Below are positions 1 through 8,940 of a stretch of DNA of 64,000 nucleotides, one piece after another (the stretch's first letter is position 1; each line of letters starts with the position of its first letter). Position numbers and translations under genes: made by a program. Origin of the DNA: Marisediminitalea alba (GTDB taxonomy: Bacteria > Pseudomonadota > Gammaproteobacteria > Enterobacterales > Alteromonadaceae); contig NZ_PVNP01000016.1 in assembly GCF_002993365.1 (NCBI RefSeq), positions 27,201-91,200 on the forward strand. The letters run 5' to 3'. The notes under the pieces were generated by a model. It saw only the letters and a program-made list of their open reading frames with translations, did no database searches and was not told the origin of the DNA.

Positions 1-489
1 ATCGAGTTTATGTTTGGTTCGGGCATTATGGTTGACGGCTTTTTGCTAAATAACCAGTTAACCGACTTCTCATTCTCGCCATCGATGAACCGCTTCCCGG
101 TACCTAACCGGGTAGAGCCACACAAACGTCCGCGCAGTGCCATGAGTCCTACCATGGTATTTAACGATCAGGGCGAGCTTGAAATTCTGGTGGGTTCACC
201 AGGCGGTAGCCGTATTGTGAGCTATGTGGCACAAACCCTGATTGGTGTGATTGACTACAACCTGGATATTCAGCAGGCCATTAACCTGCCGAAGATCACC
301 AATCGTAACGATTACACTGCGCTGGAAAAAGGCACGCCAATAGAAGCCCTGCAGGGCCCATTGGAAGCGCTTGGCCATAAAGTCAAAGTAGTCGACCTGA
401 ACAGTGGTCTGCACGGTATACAGGTAACCAAAAAAGGCTATGTGGGCGGCGCCGATCCGCGACGTGAAGGCGTTGCAGTAGGCAAATGA
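1..489 (+). CDS. ggt: Gamma-glutamyltransferase, C-terminal part (5' end outside window)
   Basis: The reading frame is open from base 1, so only the C-terminal 160 or so residues are present. It matches the small subunit of periplasmic gamma-glutamyltransferases, which cleave the gamma-glutamyl bond of glutathione. The supporting features are the FGSGIMV..GFLLNN..TDFS block, the PRSAMSPTMVF stretch, the GSPGGSRI oxyanion-hole motif (two neighbouring residues before the Gly-Gly in this family contact substrate) and the GGADPRREGVAVG terminus. The catalytic threonine lies upstream of the window. A strong hairpin follows the stop codon. Identity is confident; which Ggt paralogue it is cannot be told. 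Confidence 0.9.
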   Translation: MEFMFGSGIMVDGFLLNNQLTDFSFSPSMNRFPVPNRVEPHKRPRSAMSPTMVFNDQGELEILVGSPGGSRIVSYVAQTLIGVIDYNLDIQQAINLPKITNRNDYTALEKGTPIEALQGPLEALGHKVKVVDLNSGLHGIQVTKKGYVGGADPRREGVAVGK

Positions 490-520
490 TACTTCGTTTT
501 TAAGGTACGTCAGATATAAC

Positions 521-553
521 AAAGGCCGGTAAGCATCACTTACCGGCCTTTTT
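521..553. terminator. Bidirectional terminator between converging ggt and metY
   Basis: A perfect 13-bp stem (521-533 with 539-551) closes a 5-base loop. A T-run follows on the plus strand and an A-run precedes it, so it can stop transcription from both converging genes. Confidence 0.85.
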
Positions 554-591
554 TAACTCTGAATCGCCTTATTCAGCAGGCGGCTCCTTTA

Positions 592-1869
592 CTAGGCGCT
601 AACGGCGTTCAGTGCTTGTTCAACATCGGCAATGATGTCGTCGATGTTTTCAATGCCCACTGAAATTCGAACCAGATCGGCGCTTACCCCGGCACTGGCT
701 AACTCTTCTTCGTTTAACTGACGGTGTGTGGTAGTGGCCGGGTGACAGGCCAGTGACTTGGCGTCGCCGATGTTTACCAGGCGCAAAATCATCTGCAGCG
801 CATCAATAAACTGTGCGCCGGCTTCACGGCCGCCCTCAATACCAAAACTTAAGATGCCTGATGCCTTACCGCCGGTGATTTTCTCGCAGGTGGCGCGATA
901 GGGGCTATCGGCCAGGCCGGCATAGTTTACCCAGCTGACTTTTTCGTGGTTACTCAGGTAGGCGGCCAGTTTTTCGGCGTTCTCGCAGTGGCGCTCCATA
1001 CGCAGGCACAGGGTTTCAAGTCCCTGCAGGATCTGAAAGGCATTCATCGGGCTGATAGCTGCGCCGGTGTTACGCAGTGGTACTACCCGGCAACGGCCAA
1101 TGTAGGCCGCAGGACCAAGGGCCTCGGTATACACCACACCATGATAGGACGGATCAGGCTCATTCAGCACGGCAAAACGTTCTTTATTGGCAGCCCAGTC
1201 AAACTTACCGCTATCCACAATGATGCCGCCCACGCTGGTACCGTGGCCGCCAATGTACTTGGTGAGACTGTGCACCACTATATCTGCGCCCAGTTCAAAG
1301 GGGCGACACAAAACAGGCGTAGCAACGGTGTTATCAACGATCACCGGCACACCATGTTTATGAGCAATTTCGGCCAGTTTCTGAATATCCACCACGTTAC
1401 CGGCGGGGTTACCGATAGACTCACAAAAAACGGCTTTGGTGTTTTCATCAATGGCTTTGTCAAAGCCATCGTAATCGTCGTGAGAGACCATTTTTACCTG
1501 CACGCCCTGGCGGGGCAACGTATGGGCAAACAGGTTATAGGTACCACCGTAAAGCTGACTGGTACTCACGATATTGCTACCTACTTCACAGATTGCCTGC
1601 AGTGCGTAGGTGATGGCTGCCATACCCGAGGCCAGTGCCAGCGCACCAATACCACCTTCCATTGCCGCCACGCGTTCTTCCAGTACCGCCGTGGTGGGGT
1701 TCATGATGCGGGTATAAATGTTGCCCGCCACCTTAAGATCAAATAAGTCAGCGCCATGCTGCGTATCGTCAAAGGTGTAGGAAGTGGTTTGATAAATCGG
1801 TACAGCCGCTGCTTTGGTAGTGGCTTCAGACTCATAGCCGTGGTGCAGTGCAATGGATTCTAATTTCAT
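592..1869 (-). CDS. metY: O-acetylhomoserine sulfhydrylase (PLP-dependent, Cys/Met metabolism family)
   Basis: This 425-residue cytosolic enzyme belongs to the Cys/Met gamma-family PLP enzymes. It probably makes homocysteine directly from O-acetylhomoserine and sulfide, bypassing cystathionine. The length (about 425-430) and the motif set fit MetY rather than the shorter MetB or MetZ: YTRIMNPT near residue 55, the ALASGMAAI block, the DNTVATP region and the PLP-lysine motif SLTKYIGGHG near residue 205. It stands alone on the minus strand, with a shared terminator downstream and about 250 bases of leader upstream. No MetJ box or SAM riboswitch was recognised. cysK lies 1.3 kb away, giving two sulfide-assimilating enzymes close together. 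Confidence 0.9.
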   Translation of the reverse strand: MKLESIALHHGYESEATTKAAAVPIYQTTSYTFDDTQHGADLFDLKVAGNIYTRIMNPTTAVLEERVAAMEGGIGALALASGMAAITYALQAICEVGSNIVSTSQLYGGTYNLFAHTLPRQGVQVKMVSHDDYDGFDKAIDENTKAVFCESIGNPAGNVVDIQKLAEIAHKHGVPVIVDNTVATPVLCRPFELGADIVVHSLTKYIGGHGTSVGGIIVDSGKFDWAANKERFAVLNEPDPSYHGVVYTEALGPAAYIGRCRVVPLRNTGAAISPMNAFQILQGLETLCLRMERHCENAEKLAAYLSNHEKVSWVNYAGLADSPYRATCEKITGGKASGILSFGIEGGREAGAQFIDALQMILRLVNIGDAKSLACHPATTTHRQLNEEELASAGVSADLVRISVGIENIDDIIADVEQALNAVSA

Positions 1870-1991
1870 AGTGATAAATATCCTGAGGTGTCCTGATTAA
1901 AACTCGGTCAATATCATGGTTTATGTCACCTATGCCTGCAACAAGTATTTTACATTTACCGGCTGATTAACCGCTTACTCTGCTGAATTCA

Positions 1992-2005
1992 TTGATCTAA
2001 ATCAG
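1992..2005 (+). promoter_or_regulatory. FNR/ANR-like binding site upstream of the cytochrome c gene
   Basis: TTGAT-CTAA-ATCAG matches 9 of the 10 defined positions of the FNR consensus (TTGAT-N4-ATCAA). It lies about 115 bases before the cytochrome start, where it could activate the gene when oxygen is low. It could also serve the divergent metY gene. The call rests on the pattern alone. Confidence 0.45.
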
Positions 2006-2118
2006 GCGGTGTTCAAACCAGTACTTTGGGAGGATTGTTGCAGAAATCCACTGTACCTATGCTTGATACCAGACACGCTTTTTCGTTCACAGAACGAGAC
2101 TAAAATGAGGAAATACCC

Positions 2119-2505
2119 ATGAAAAAATCAGTAGTTTTGATGGCAATTGGTGCAGCGCTGATGGCAAACGGTCTGGCAGCAAAAGAAACTGAGTCACAGG
2201 ACGTTAAAATGATCAATCTGGCTCATCAGAGTGGTTGCGTTACCTGCCACTCAATCGCCAGTGGCGGCAGTGGCCCGGCAGGCTTAAAGCCGATTGGCCC
2301 GGCGTGGCAGGACGTGGCGAAAAAATACAGTGACGTAGAGAATGCTCAGGAAGCGCTGGTCACTACTGTTCTGAATGGTTCAAGCCCCTATGCCAGCCAC
2401 TGGAAAGGTGAGGTAAGTGGTTTTGCGATGCCACCCAATTCAGTGGTCATCAACAAAGAACAGGCTAATGAGCTGGTGGGCTGGATCCTGCACTTAGCCG
2501 ATTAA
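2119..2505 (+). CDS. Periplasmic monoheme c-type cytochrome (c-551/c-552-like)
   Basis: A 128-residue protein with a signal peptide (cleavage probably after ALMANGLAA, residue 21). It has one heme-binding motif, CVTCH at residues 40-44, and a later Met-Pro (FAMPPNS) supplying the likely sixth ligand. Size and layout fit small class I cytochromes that shuttle electrons in the periplasm to terminal oxidases, peroxidases or nitrite reductases; the partner cannot be told here. The start is supported by AATGAGGAAAT just upstream. It is a single-gene unit with an FNR-like box in the leader, suggesting oxygen-dependent expression. Confidence 0.88.
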   Translation: MKKSVVLMAIGAALMANGLAAKETESQDVKMINLAHQSGCVTCHSIASGGSGPAGLKPIGPAWQDVAKKYSDVENAQEALVTTVLNGSSPYASHWKGEVSGFAMPPNSVVINKEQANELVGWILHLAD

Positions 2506-2528
2506 TCACTATCGATAGACAATTACGG

Positions 2529-2545
2529 TCCCGGCCAGCCCGGGA
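2529..2545. terminator. Possible terminator between cytochrome c and lipoprotein genes
   Basis: A 6-bp GC-rich stem (TCCCGG/CCGGGA) with a 5-base loop lies between two converging genes. There is no good T-run, so it is a weak candidate. Confidence 0.35.
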
Positions 2546-2551
2546 TCGTGG

Positions 2552-3007
2552 TTATAAAAAGGGATCAGCCTGAATTTTATCGACCTTCCACTGACCGCTC
2601 ACTTTCTTAAGCTCCAGCGTACGTAAATCCTCGACTTTATCGCCGTTATACTGACCAGAAAAAAACAGCGTAACATTAGCGTTGTCGGCATATTCGGTTC
2701 GGCCAACCGACTGACTGGTTTGTGGAGTCACTTCTACTGTATCATATTTAAGGTTAAATACATGGCGCTGAACATTGTTCTGGGTGTGATAGCGTTTCAG
2801 GATCCGGGCCATTCGATCGGTACTTAACTCTACCGCACGGTCAAGGTTTTCATCCAGGTACACGCCACGAATAAACATTACCGCGGTATATTCCGGGGTG
2901 TTTTCATCGAGCATACCGTAACGGCCAATGCGCTCTTCTTTCTCGCAGGCGCTGAGCAGGAAAATAGCAATAAAAGAGATAATAAATAAACGAAAGCGTA
3001 ACGGCAT
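2552..3007 (-). CDS. Small conserved lipoprotein of unknown function
   Basis: About 151 residues. The N-terminus is a lipoprotein signal (hydrophobic stretch ending LLSAC, lipid-attached Cys), so the mature protein should sit on the outer or inner membrane. The mature part, about 130 residues, is charged and ends in a KVSGQWKVDKI block. That resembles the ligand-binding folds of small NTF2-like or DUF4878-type lipoproteins, but I do not recognise a named family. The ATG at 3007 was chosen because it directly precedes the basic signal-peptide start; a GTG four codons upstream is the alternative. It converges on the cytochrome gene. Confidence 0.7.
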   Translation of the reverse strand: MPLRFRLFIISFIAIFLLSACEKEERIGRYGMLDENTPEYTAVMFIRGVYLDENLDRAVELSTDRMARILKRYHTQNNVQRHVFNLKYDTVEVTPQTSQSVGRTEYADNANVTLFFSGQYNGDKVEDLRTLELKKVSGQWKVDKIQADPFL

Positions 3008-3071
3008 AAAGATAACCACCGGTATTAATCAGTGCCTTACTGTAACTTTAGTCTATTTATTTGGCAAACGG

Positions 3072-3101
3072 ATAAAAAAACGGGGCCATGAAGCCCCGTT
3101 T
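3072..3101 (-). terminator. Rho-independent terminator of cysK
   Basis: A 9-bp perfect stem (3078-3086 with 3093-3101) closes a 6-base loop. Read on the minus strand it is followed by a seven-base T-run, as expected for an intrinsic terminator 24 bases after the cysK stop. Confidence 0.88.
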
Positions 3102-3124
3102 CTGATTGATTATAGAGTAATCAA

Positions 3125-4090
3125 TTACTGTACTTCTTCCTGATCGCCAAAGGCGCCAGCGAATAGTGGGCTGGACAGATAACGCTCGGTACCACTGGCA
3201 AGCAGCACTACCACGATCTTGTCTTTGTTCTCAGGACGCTCAGCAAAGCGCTTGGCGGCAACCACAGCTGCACCAGAAGAAATACCCGCCAGGATACCTT
3301 CTTCTTTCATCAGGCGGTGAGCCATTTCCATACACTCATCGTTGCTGACCTGTTCTACTTCGTCTACCAGATCAAGGTCGAGGTTACCCGGAATAAAGCC
3401 GGCACCGATACCCTGAATCTTGTGTGGTCCCGGCGTCAGTTCTTCACCAGCTTTCGCTTGCGTGATAACCGGCGAATCAGTCGGTTCTACCGCTACAGAG
3501 GTAATTGCTTTACCCTGTGTGTTCTTGATGTAACGGCTAACACCGGTAATGGTACCGCCGGTACCCACGCCTGCTACAAACGCGTCAACTTTACCGTCGG
3601 TGGCTTCCCAGATCTCCGGACCGGTGGTTTTTTCGTGAATTTCCGGGTTGGCCGGGTTTTCAAATTGTTGCAGTAATACGTACTTATCCGGGTTGGAATC
3701 AACAATTTCCTGCGCGGCGGCAACGGCACCTTTCATGCCTTTAGGCGCTTCGGTAAGTACCAGGTTAGCACCCAGGGCTTTAAGCAGCTTACGGCGTTCA
3801 AGGCTCATGCTTGAAGGCATGGTCAGGGTGATTTTATAACCACGGGCCGCGGCGACGAATGCCAGCGCAATACCGGTGTTACCACTGGTTGGCTCAACAA
3901 TTTCTTTGCCTTCGGTGAGAACACCGCGTTTTTCGGCATCCCAAATCATGTTAGCGCCAATACGGCACTTAACCGAGAAACTTGGGTTACGGGATTCAAT
4001 TTTTGCGTATACGTTACCGCCAGTCACGCGCTTTAGCTTCACGAGTGGCGTATTACCAATGGCCAGTGAATTATCTTCAAATACTTGCAT
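3125..4090 (-). CDS. cysK: Cysteine synthase A (O-acetylserine sulfhydrylase)
   Basis: A 321-residue PLP enzyme that makes cysteine from O-acetylserine and sulfide. The PLP lysine is K41 in [25 protein letters not shown] binds the substrate carboxylate, and [14 protein letters not shown] and the SSGAAVVAA loop bind the cofactor phosphate and ring. The first in-frame ATG would add 20 residues foreign to the family; the ATG at 4090 gives the normal MQVFEDNS start and has AAGGA upstream. It is monocistronic with its own terminator. The leader is AT-rich as in CysB-controlled genes, but I cannot define a CysB site. Confidence 0.95.
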   Translation of the reverse strand: MQVFEDNSLAIGNTPLVKLKRVTGGNVYAKIESRNPSFSVKCRIGANMIWDAEKRGVLTEGKEIVEPTSGNTGIALAFVAAARGYKITLTMPSSMSLERRKLLKALGANLVLTEAPKGMKGAVAAAQEIVDSNPDKYVLLQQFENPANPEIHEKTTGPEIWEATDGKVDAFVAGVGTGGTITGVSRYIKNTQGKAITSVAVEPTDSPVITQAKAGEELTPGPHKIQGIGAGFIPGNLDLDLVDEVEQVSNDECMEMAHRLMKEEGILAGISSGAAVVAAKRFAERPENKDKIVVVLLASGTERYLSSPLFAGAFGDQEEVQ

Positions 4091-4271
4091 GGTTATTCCT
4101 TTTGTTTGTCTTGGCTCCAGCGCGCTTTTGTTCAGGCTGACAAATCTCACAGAGATTATTGGTGGAGCTTATTTGGTTACCCTTATATCATTGTTATTAA
4201 GTCATAAAATGCAAAGTGATTTTTGCTATATGATATGGTTATTTTAATGGTTAAACGAAATAAGGATCCTA

Positions 4272-5108
4272 ATGGCATTTCAAGGCACCGACAGTTATAT
4301 CGCCAGCAATGACCTGCAACTGGCAGTAAATGCGGCAATTACCCTGGAACGACCCCTGTTAATTAAAGGCGAGCCGGGCACGGGCAAAACCTTGCTGGCC
4401 GAGGAACTGGCGGCCAGCTTAGGCACGGATTTAATTCAGTGGCACATCAAATCCACCACCAAAGCACAGCAGGGCCTGTACGAATATGACGCGGTGTCGC
4501 GCCTGCGTGACTCGCAGTTAGGCGATGATCGGGTGCACGACATCGGCAATTACATTGTAAAAGGTAAATTATGGGAGGCCTTTGAGGCCGAAAAACGCCC
4601 GGTGTTGCTGATTGACGAAATAGACAAAGCTGATATTGAATTTCCTAACGATCTGCTGCTTGAGCTGGATAAGATGGAATTCTACGTATATGAGACCCAG
4701 CAGCGCATTAAAGCGGCTATCCGGCCCATTGTGGTGATTACCTCCAATAATGAAAAAGAACTGCCTGACGCGTTTCTGCGGCGTTGTTTCTTCCATTACA
4801 TTAAATTTCCAACGCCAGACGAAATGCGCCAGATTGTGGAAGTGCATTTTCCCAAGATTAAATCACGCTTGTTAGAGGAAGCGTTAACGTCGTTCTTTAA
4901 ACTGCGGGATATTCCGGGCCTTAAGAAAAAGCCCTCTACCTCTGAACTGATTGACTGGCTGAAATTGCTGGTGGCCGAAGATATTCCGCCCGAGGCGCTG
5001 CAAGACAAAGAGGGTAAAACCAGTATTCCGCCGTTATATGGCGCTTTGCTTAAAAACGAGCAGGATATCCACTTGTTCGAAAAACTGGTCTTTATGGCAC
5101 GTCGCTAA
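4272..5108 (+). CDS. MoxR/CoxD-type AAA ATPase
   Basis: A 278-residue AAA+ ATPase of the MoxR branch. Walker A is GEPGTGKT at residues 33-40, Walker B is VLLIDEIDKAD near 110-120, and an SNNEKELPDAFLRRC sensor/arginine region follows. Such ATPases act as chaperones with a VWA-domain partner to insert metals or activate complexes; CoxD does this for the Mo-Cu site of CO dehydrogenase. Its stop codon overlaps the start of the VWA gene by one base (TAATG), so the two are translationally coupled. The nearby MocA-like gene supports, but does not prove, a role in molybdenum enzyme maturation. Confidence 0.85.
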   Translation: MAFQGTDSYIASNDLQLAVNAAITLERPLLIKGEPGTGKTLLAEELAASLGTDLIQWHIKSTTKAQQGLYEYDAVSRLRDSQLGDDRVHDIGNYIVKGKLWEAFEAEKRPVLLIDEIDKADIEFPNDLLLELDKMEFYVYETQQRIKAAIRPIVVITSNNEKELPDAFLRRCFFHYIKFPTPDEMRQIVEVHFPKIKSRLLEEALTSFFKLRDIPGLKKKPSTSELIDWLKLLVAEDIPPEALQDKEGKTSIPPLYGALLKNEQDIHLFEKLVFMARR

Positions 5109-6286
5109 TGCTGGTCGATTTCTTTTTTACGCTCAGACGCTATGGGGTAAAAACCAGCCTGCGCGAGCTGCTGGATTTAATCCGGGCACTGGAGCAGAAG
5201 GTAATTTTTGCTGATGTGGCGGCGTTTTATCATTTAGCCCGCATTACGTTGGTAAAGGACGAGTCCCAGTTTGATAAATATGACCGGGCGTTTGCCAGTT
5301 ATTTTGAAGGGGTGGAAGCCATCGATTTGTTTGGTGCAAGCATCGATGAAGACTGGCTGCGCAAGGAATTTGAAAAACGTTTATCGGCCGAAGAACGCGA
5401 AAAGTTACGCCAGGAAGGCGGCCTCGATGAGCTGATGAAAAAGCTTCGTGAACGGCTCGACGAACAGAAAAAACGCCACGCCGGTGGGAATAAATGGGTT
5501 GGCACCGGTGGTACCAGCCCGTTTGGTGCCTATGGTGATAACCCGGAAGGCGTGCGTATAGGGCAGGACGGAAATCGCCGTTTTTCAGCCGTAAAGGTCT
5601 GGGACAAAAGGGAATTTAAGAATCTCGATGGTAATGCAGAGCTGGGTACGCGTAACCTTAAAATGGCCCTTCGCAAGTTACGCCAGTTCGCCCGCGGTGC
5701 AGCCAGCGAGGAATTAGACATCTCCTCCACCATTTCCAACACGGCAAAACAGGGTGGCCTGCTCGATATCCATATGCGCCCGGAGCGGCACAACGCCGTT
5801 AAGGTATTAATGTTCTTTGATATTGGCGGTTCCATGGACAGTTATATCAAAGGCGTTGAGGAATTGTTCTCGGCCGTTCACGCCGAGTTTAAATACCTTG
5901 ATTACTATTATTTTCACAACTGTGTGTATGAATCGGTGTGGAAAGATAATGCCCGGCGCGATAATGAGCGCATGGAAGTGTGGGATGTCATTCATAAATA
6001 CGGCCCCGACTGCAAGGTGATTTTTGTGGGTGATGCCACCATGGGACCTTACGAGATTGCTTATCCCGGCGGTAGCGTTGAACACTGGAATGAAGAGCCG
6101 GGCGCGACCTGGTTAAACCGGATTACCAGTCATTTTAGTCACTGCATCTGGCTCAACCCGCAGCCGCAGCAATACTGGGAATATTATCAGTCGGTGGCGC
6201 TGATCAAACAATTAATGGCAGACAAGATGTTCCCGTTAACTTTACAGGGCTTATCCGACGGCATTTCAGCGTTGCAAAAAAAGTAA
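5108..6286 (+). CDS. VWA-domain protein, CoxE-like
   Basis: A 392-residue cytosolic protein. The N-terminal half is charged and helical, with a region rich in Glu, Lys and Arg around residues 85-130. A Gly-rich segment follows, then a C-terminal von Willebrand A domain beginning at FFDIGGSMDSY near residue 238. The metal site is DxGGS rather than the canonical DxSxS, a variant seen in this family. It is the partner of the upstream MoxR-like ATPase, to which it is coupled by a one-base overlap. Together they resemble the CoxD/CoxE pair that matures molybdenum hydroxylases. No molybdenum hydroxylase structural gene lies in the window, so the client is unknown. Confidence 0.83.
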   Translation: MLVDFFFTLRRYGVKTSLRELLDLIRALEQKVIFADVAAFYHLARITLVKDESQFDKYDRAFASYFEGVEAIDLFGASIDEDWLRKEFEKRLSAEEREKLRQEGGLDELMKKLRERLDEQKKRHAGGNKWVGTGGTSPFGAYGDNPEGVRIGQDGNRRFSAVKVWDKREFKNLDGNAELGTRNLKMALRKLRQFARGAASEELDISSTISNTAKQGGLLDIHMRPERHNAVKVLMFFDIGGSMDSYIKGVEELFSAVHAEFKYLDYYYFHNCVYESVWKDNARRDNERMEVWDVIHKYGPDCKVIFVGDATMGPYEIAYPGGSVEHWNEEPGATWLNRITSHFSHCIWLNPQPQQYWEYYQSVALIKQLMADKMFPLTLQGLSDGISALQKK

Positions 6287-6352
6287 CAATTTGAATTTTG
6301 CTCAACGCGGCAATAAGAGTATAAATAGAATAACAATAAGGGAAACAGTGAC

Positions 6353-7561
6353 ATGACAGTCGAAGCATCAGAGCCATTACCTGATACCACCAAGCAGCAA
6401 ACCGAAGCGCCGGAGTCGTTGAGCGCTAAGGAAACCCGCGAAATTGTAACGCCATATGCGTTTGGGGTTGCCGATGAACTGCTCGGGCAGCCCCTGGCAT
6501 CGCCTATGCGGCGTTTGATTGCCCAGTGTGTAGATGTCTCCCTTGTCGTGCTGCTAAGTACAGCTCACGCGCTGGTACTGGCCTTTTTTGTGGCAATTAC
6601 GTTTTTCCGGGCCGGTAAACACCTGGCTGAGGGTGAGAAAAATCGTAGCTTTGCCAGGAAAATGTTGCGCTTCAGTGCAGCTTGTTTACTGTTCTTTGTT
6701 ACTTTTGTGGTAGTGGAATCCTACAACGCAGCACCGCCAATTAAAGAAATTTCACGTGATTCAACGTTGGCATCTTCGGTGCTGAATATGGCACAAAAAT
6801 ATGCCTGGCAAAGTTGTAAGGGGGAGTTTAGCTGTTACAGCGAAGTTGCCGCAGGCTTTGGTGAGGCATACGGTACCACCGGCGATACCGAGCAGGAGGC
6901 TATCGCCGTGTTTGATGGGTTTATAGCCGATAAGGCTCTGACCGAAGCGCAGCAAACCGAATTACGCGAGCTGTTTGTGGCCGAGTTTACTCAGAGTAAG
7001 GCTTCCAATGCAGGCAGCGAAGCGGTAAACGACGAAGTGCAGGAGGCCATCAGGGCAGGGCTGAACGCAGGTTCAATGGGAGTAATAGACCCCGACCAGG
7101 CTGAAACTTCGCCAACGCCAGAGAAGGTATCTGAACCGGCAGACGAACCGGTGTTAAAACTTGGCCTGGGAAAAGATAACGACACTGCGAAAACCAACAG
7201 TTTGATCAGCTGGGTAGATGGTATTATCAAAGATCTCGGCCTCGGTTTTGGTTGGGCTGCGCTGTATTACAGTGTGCTAACAGCGTGGTGGCGTGGCCAT
7301 ACCATTGGCAAGCGCATCATGCGCATCAAAGTTGTCAAGCTTGATGGCAGCCCGCTGAATTTATTTGAAAGTTTTGGCCGCTATGGTGGTTATACCGCCG
7401 GCATCGCCACCGGTTTACTGGGATTTTTACAGATATTCTGGGATCCTAACCGCCAGACCATTCAGGATAAAATTGCTGAAACCCTGGTGTTGTATCGTCC
7501 GCCCGGCGCCGTGCCTATTCCTCAGTTAATTAGTGAACATCACGAGCCGGAGCAGGCATGA
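6353..7561 (+). CDS. RDD-family membrane protein with a large soluble insert
   Basis: A 402-residue inner-membrane protein. RDD-like helices begin at ASPMRRLIAQCVDVS near residue 45 (the R and D of the RDD signature), followed by about three transmembrane segments up to residue 125. A hydrophilic insert of about 150 residues rich in Glu and Ala comes next. The fold resumes near residue 285 with GLGFGWAALYYSVLTAWW, the THTIGKR-like motif GHTIGKRIMRIKVV and a final helix. RDD proteins are presumed transporters or membrane anchors; function here is unknown. The last four bases overlap the next start (ATGA), which places it in the same operon as the MocA-like gene. Confidence 0.78.
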   Translation: MTVEASEPLPDTTKQQTEAPESLSAKETREIVTPYAFGVADELLGQPLASPMRRLIAQCVDVSLVVLLSTAHALVLAFFVAITFFRAGKHLAEGEKNRSFARKMLRFSAACLLFFVTFVVVESYNAAPPIKEISRDSTLASSVLNMAQKYAWQSCKGEFSCYSEVAAGFGEAYGTTGDTEQEAIAVFDGFIADKALTEAQQTELRELFVAEFTQSKASNAGSEAVNDEVQEAIRAGLNAGSMGVIDPDQAETSPTPEKVSEPADEPVLKLGLGKDNDTAKTNSLISWVDGIIKDLGLGFGWAALYYSVLTAWWRGHTIGKRIMRIKVVKLDGSPLNLFESFGRYGGYTAGIATGLLGFLQIFWDPNRQTIQDKIAETLVLYRPPGAVPIPQLISEHHEPEQA

Positions 7562-8139
7562 CCCTGCGACTGGCACTGTTAGCTGCTGGCTGTGCCAGCC
7601 GTTATGGCGGCAACAAGTTACTCGCAGTGCACCCGGCCAGTCAGCAACCGCTACTTCACCATGTCATTAGTGAATATATAAAAGCAGGGTTCACAGATAT
7701 CGTAGTGCTTACCGGCTATTGGCATAACGCTATTTGTGAAACACTGCCCACCGGCGTTACCCACCACTATGTAGACGACTGGCAGGAGGGAATGGCTGCC
7801 AGTGTGCGCACGGCTGCAGCGCTTGATTTAACAGGTTACGATGGACTAATGATTGGGCTTGGCGATCAGGCCGGTATCAGTGCAGAATTAATCAGCTCAC
7901 TGACGACAGACTATGCCAGCAACCCGGTTATCACGGCTACAAACTGCCAGGGGATCATTGGCCCGCCAGTCATATTTCCACCCCAATCACTAACTGTACT
8001 AAACCAACTACAAGGCGATAGCGGTGCCGGTAAGTATCTCAGAAAGCTGGCGTTAGTGTCTCCCGACAGCATTCAGACCAAGCGTATTAACTCGTTGACC
8101 GACATCGATTATCCGGCTGATTGGCAAAAGCTCGATTGA
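7558..8139 (+). CDS. MobA/MocA-like nucleotidyltransferase
   Basis: A 193-residue protein with the nucleotidyltransferase signature LAAGCASRYGGNKLL at residues 8-22 (LAAGxSxRxGxxK) and an IGLGDQAGIS metal-binding region near residue 97. It is typical of enzymes that transfer CMP or GMP to molybdopterin. MocA makes the cytosine dinucleotide form used by xanthine dehydrogenase-type enzymes. Overlap with the RDD gene and proximity to the CoxD/CoxE-like pair favour a molybdenum cofactor role. Other sugar-nucleotide uses cannot be excluded from sequence alone. Confidence 0.75.
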   Translation: MTLRLALLAAGCASRYGGNKLLAVHPASQQPLLHHVISEYIKAGFTDIVVLTGYWHNAICETLPTGVTHHYVDDWQEGMAASVRTAAALDLTGYDGLMIGLGDQAGISAELISSLTTDYASNPVITATNCQGIIGPPVIFPPQSLTVLNQLQGDSGAGKYLRKLALVSPDSIQTKRINSLTDIDYPADWQKLD

Positions 8140-8169
8140 TTTATCAGAACCCAGCCCTATATCTGGAGA

Positions 8170-8940
8170 ATGAATCAAGCCAAATCAAATTATGCATTAA
8201 GCTCTGCCATCCTGCCGGTGGTAATAGCCGTTGCGCTGCTCTGGGTAATCCAGTCGGCAGGGGTATTGTTTGAGCTGCCGTTAAATGTGCTGGGTGTTAT
8301 TCCGCATGACTGGAGCCGGTTGTACGGGGTAGTCACTTCAGCACTGGTACATGGCTCTTATGAACATTTGTTTAATAACACGCTGCCGCTTATCGTACTG
8401 GGCGCCATGCTGCGCTATGGCTACCCCAATTCCCGTTTAAAAGTACTGATATTTGCCTGGGTAGGTTCGGGGCTGGGCGTGTGGTTGTTTGGCCGCGAAT
8501 CGGTGCATCTGGGCGCCAGTGGTGTTAGTCACGGCTTGTTCTTCTTTTTATTTACGGTGAGCTTGCTGCGCAAAGACAAGCGTTCGGTAGCGCTGATGAT
8601 GATCGCCTTTTTTATGTACGGCGGCATGATCATGTCGATCTTCCCTCGCGATCCCGGCATTTCTTACGAAGCCCATTTCTTTGGTGCATTAGGTGGCGTA
8701 GTGGCAGCCCTGATATTCTGGCGCCATGATCCTAAACTGGCCGAAAAACACTATCAGTGGCAGGATGAAGTGCCGGAGCGGGATGATCCGGTTATTGGCG
8801 ATTTATGGCGGCAGGCTCGTTATCCCGAAGGGCCTGCGGAGCCGGCTAAGTCAGACGCTGACCCCGAGTACAGAGACCGGACAGGGCACGATGGGGCGCA
8901 TCACAACATCGACCGCCACGGCCATCACCGCTATCACTAA
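8170..8940 (+). CDS. Rhomboid-family intramembrane serine protease
   Basis: A 256-residue membrane protein with about six transmembrane segments. The catalytic serine is S117 in GASG, and the partner histidine is H169 in YEAHFFGALGG. The HGSYEHLFNN loop (residues 61-70) matches the rhomboid L1/helix 2 motif with its conserved His and Asn. It cleaves substrates within the inner membrane; the substrate is unknown. The last 60 residues are hydrophilic and end in a His-rich tail. Its stop overlaps the stop of the converging marC-like gene by four bases. Confidence 0.88.
   Translation: MNQAKSNYALSSAILPVVIAVALLWVIQSAGVLFELPLNVLGVIPHDWSRLYGVVTSALVHGSYEHLFNNTLPLIVLGAMLRYGYPNSRLKVLIFAWVGSGLGVWLFGRESVHLGASGVSHGLFFFLFTVSLLRKDKRSVALMMIAFFMYGGMIMSIFPRDPGISYEAHFFGALGGVVAALIFWRHDPKLAEKHYQWQDEVPERDDPVIGDLWRQARYPEGPAEPAKSDADPEYRDRTGHDGAHHNIDRHGHHRYH

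Noticed and set aside
946..1746. Long plus-strand ORF (266 codons) within metY
   Set aside because: It is antisense to a well-supported PLP enzyme gene and its translation has no family features.
1870..2118. SAM riboswitch or MetJ box upstream of metY
   Set aside because: No AGACGTCT repeats and no recognisable riboswitch core in the leader.
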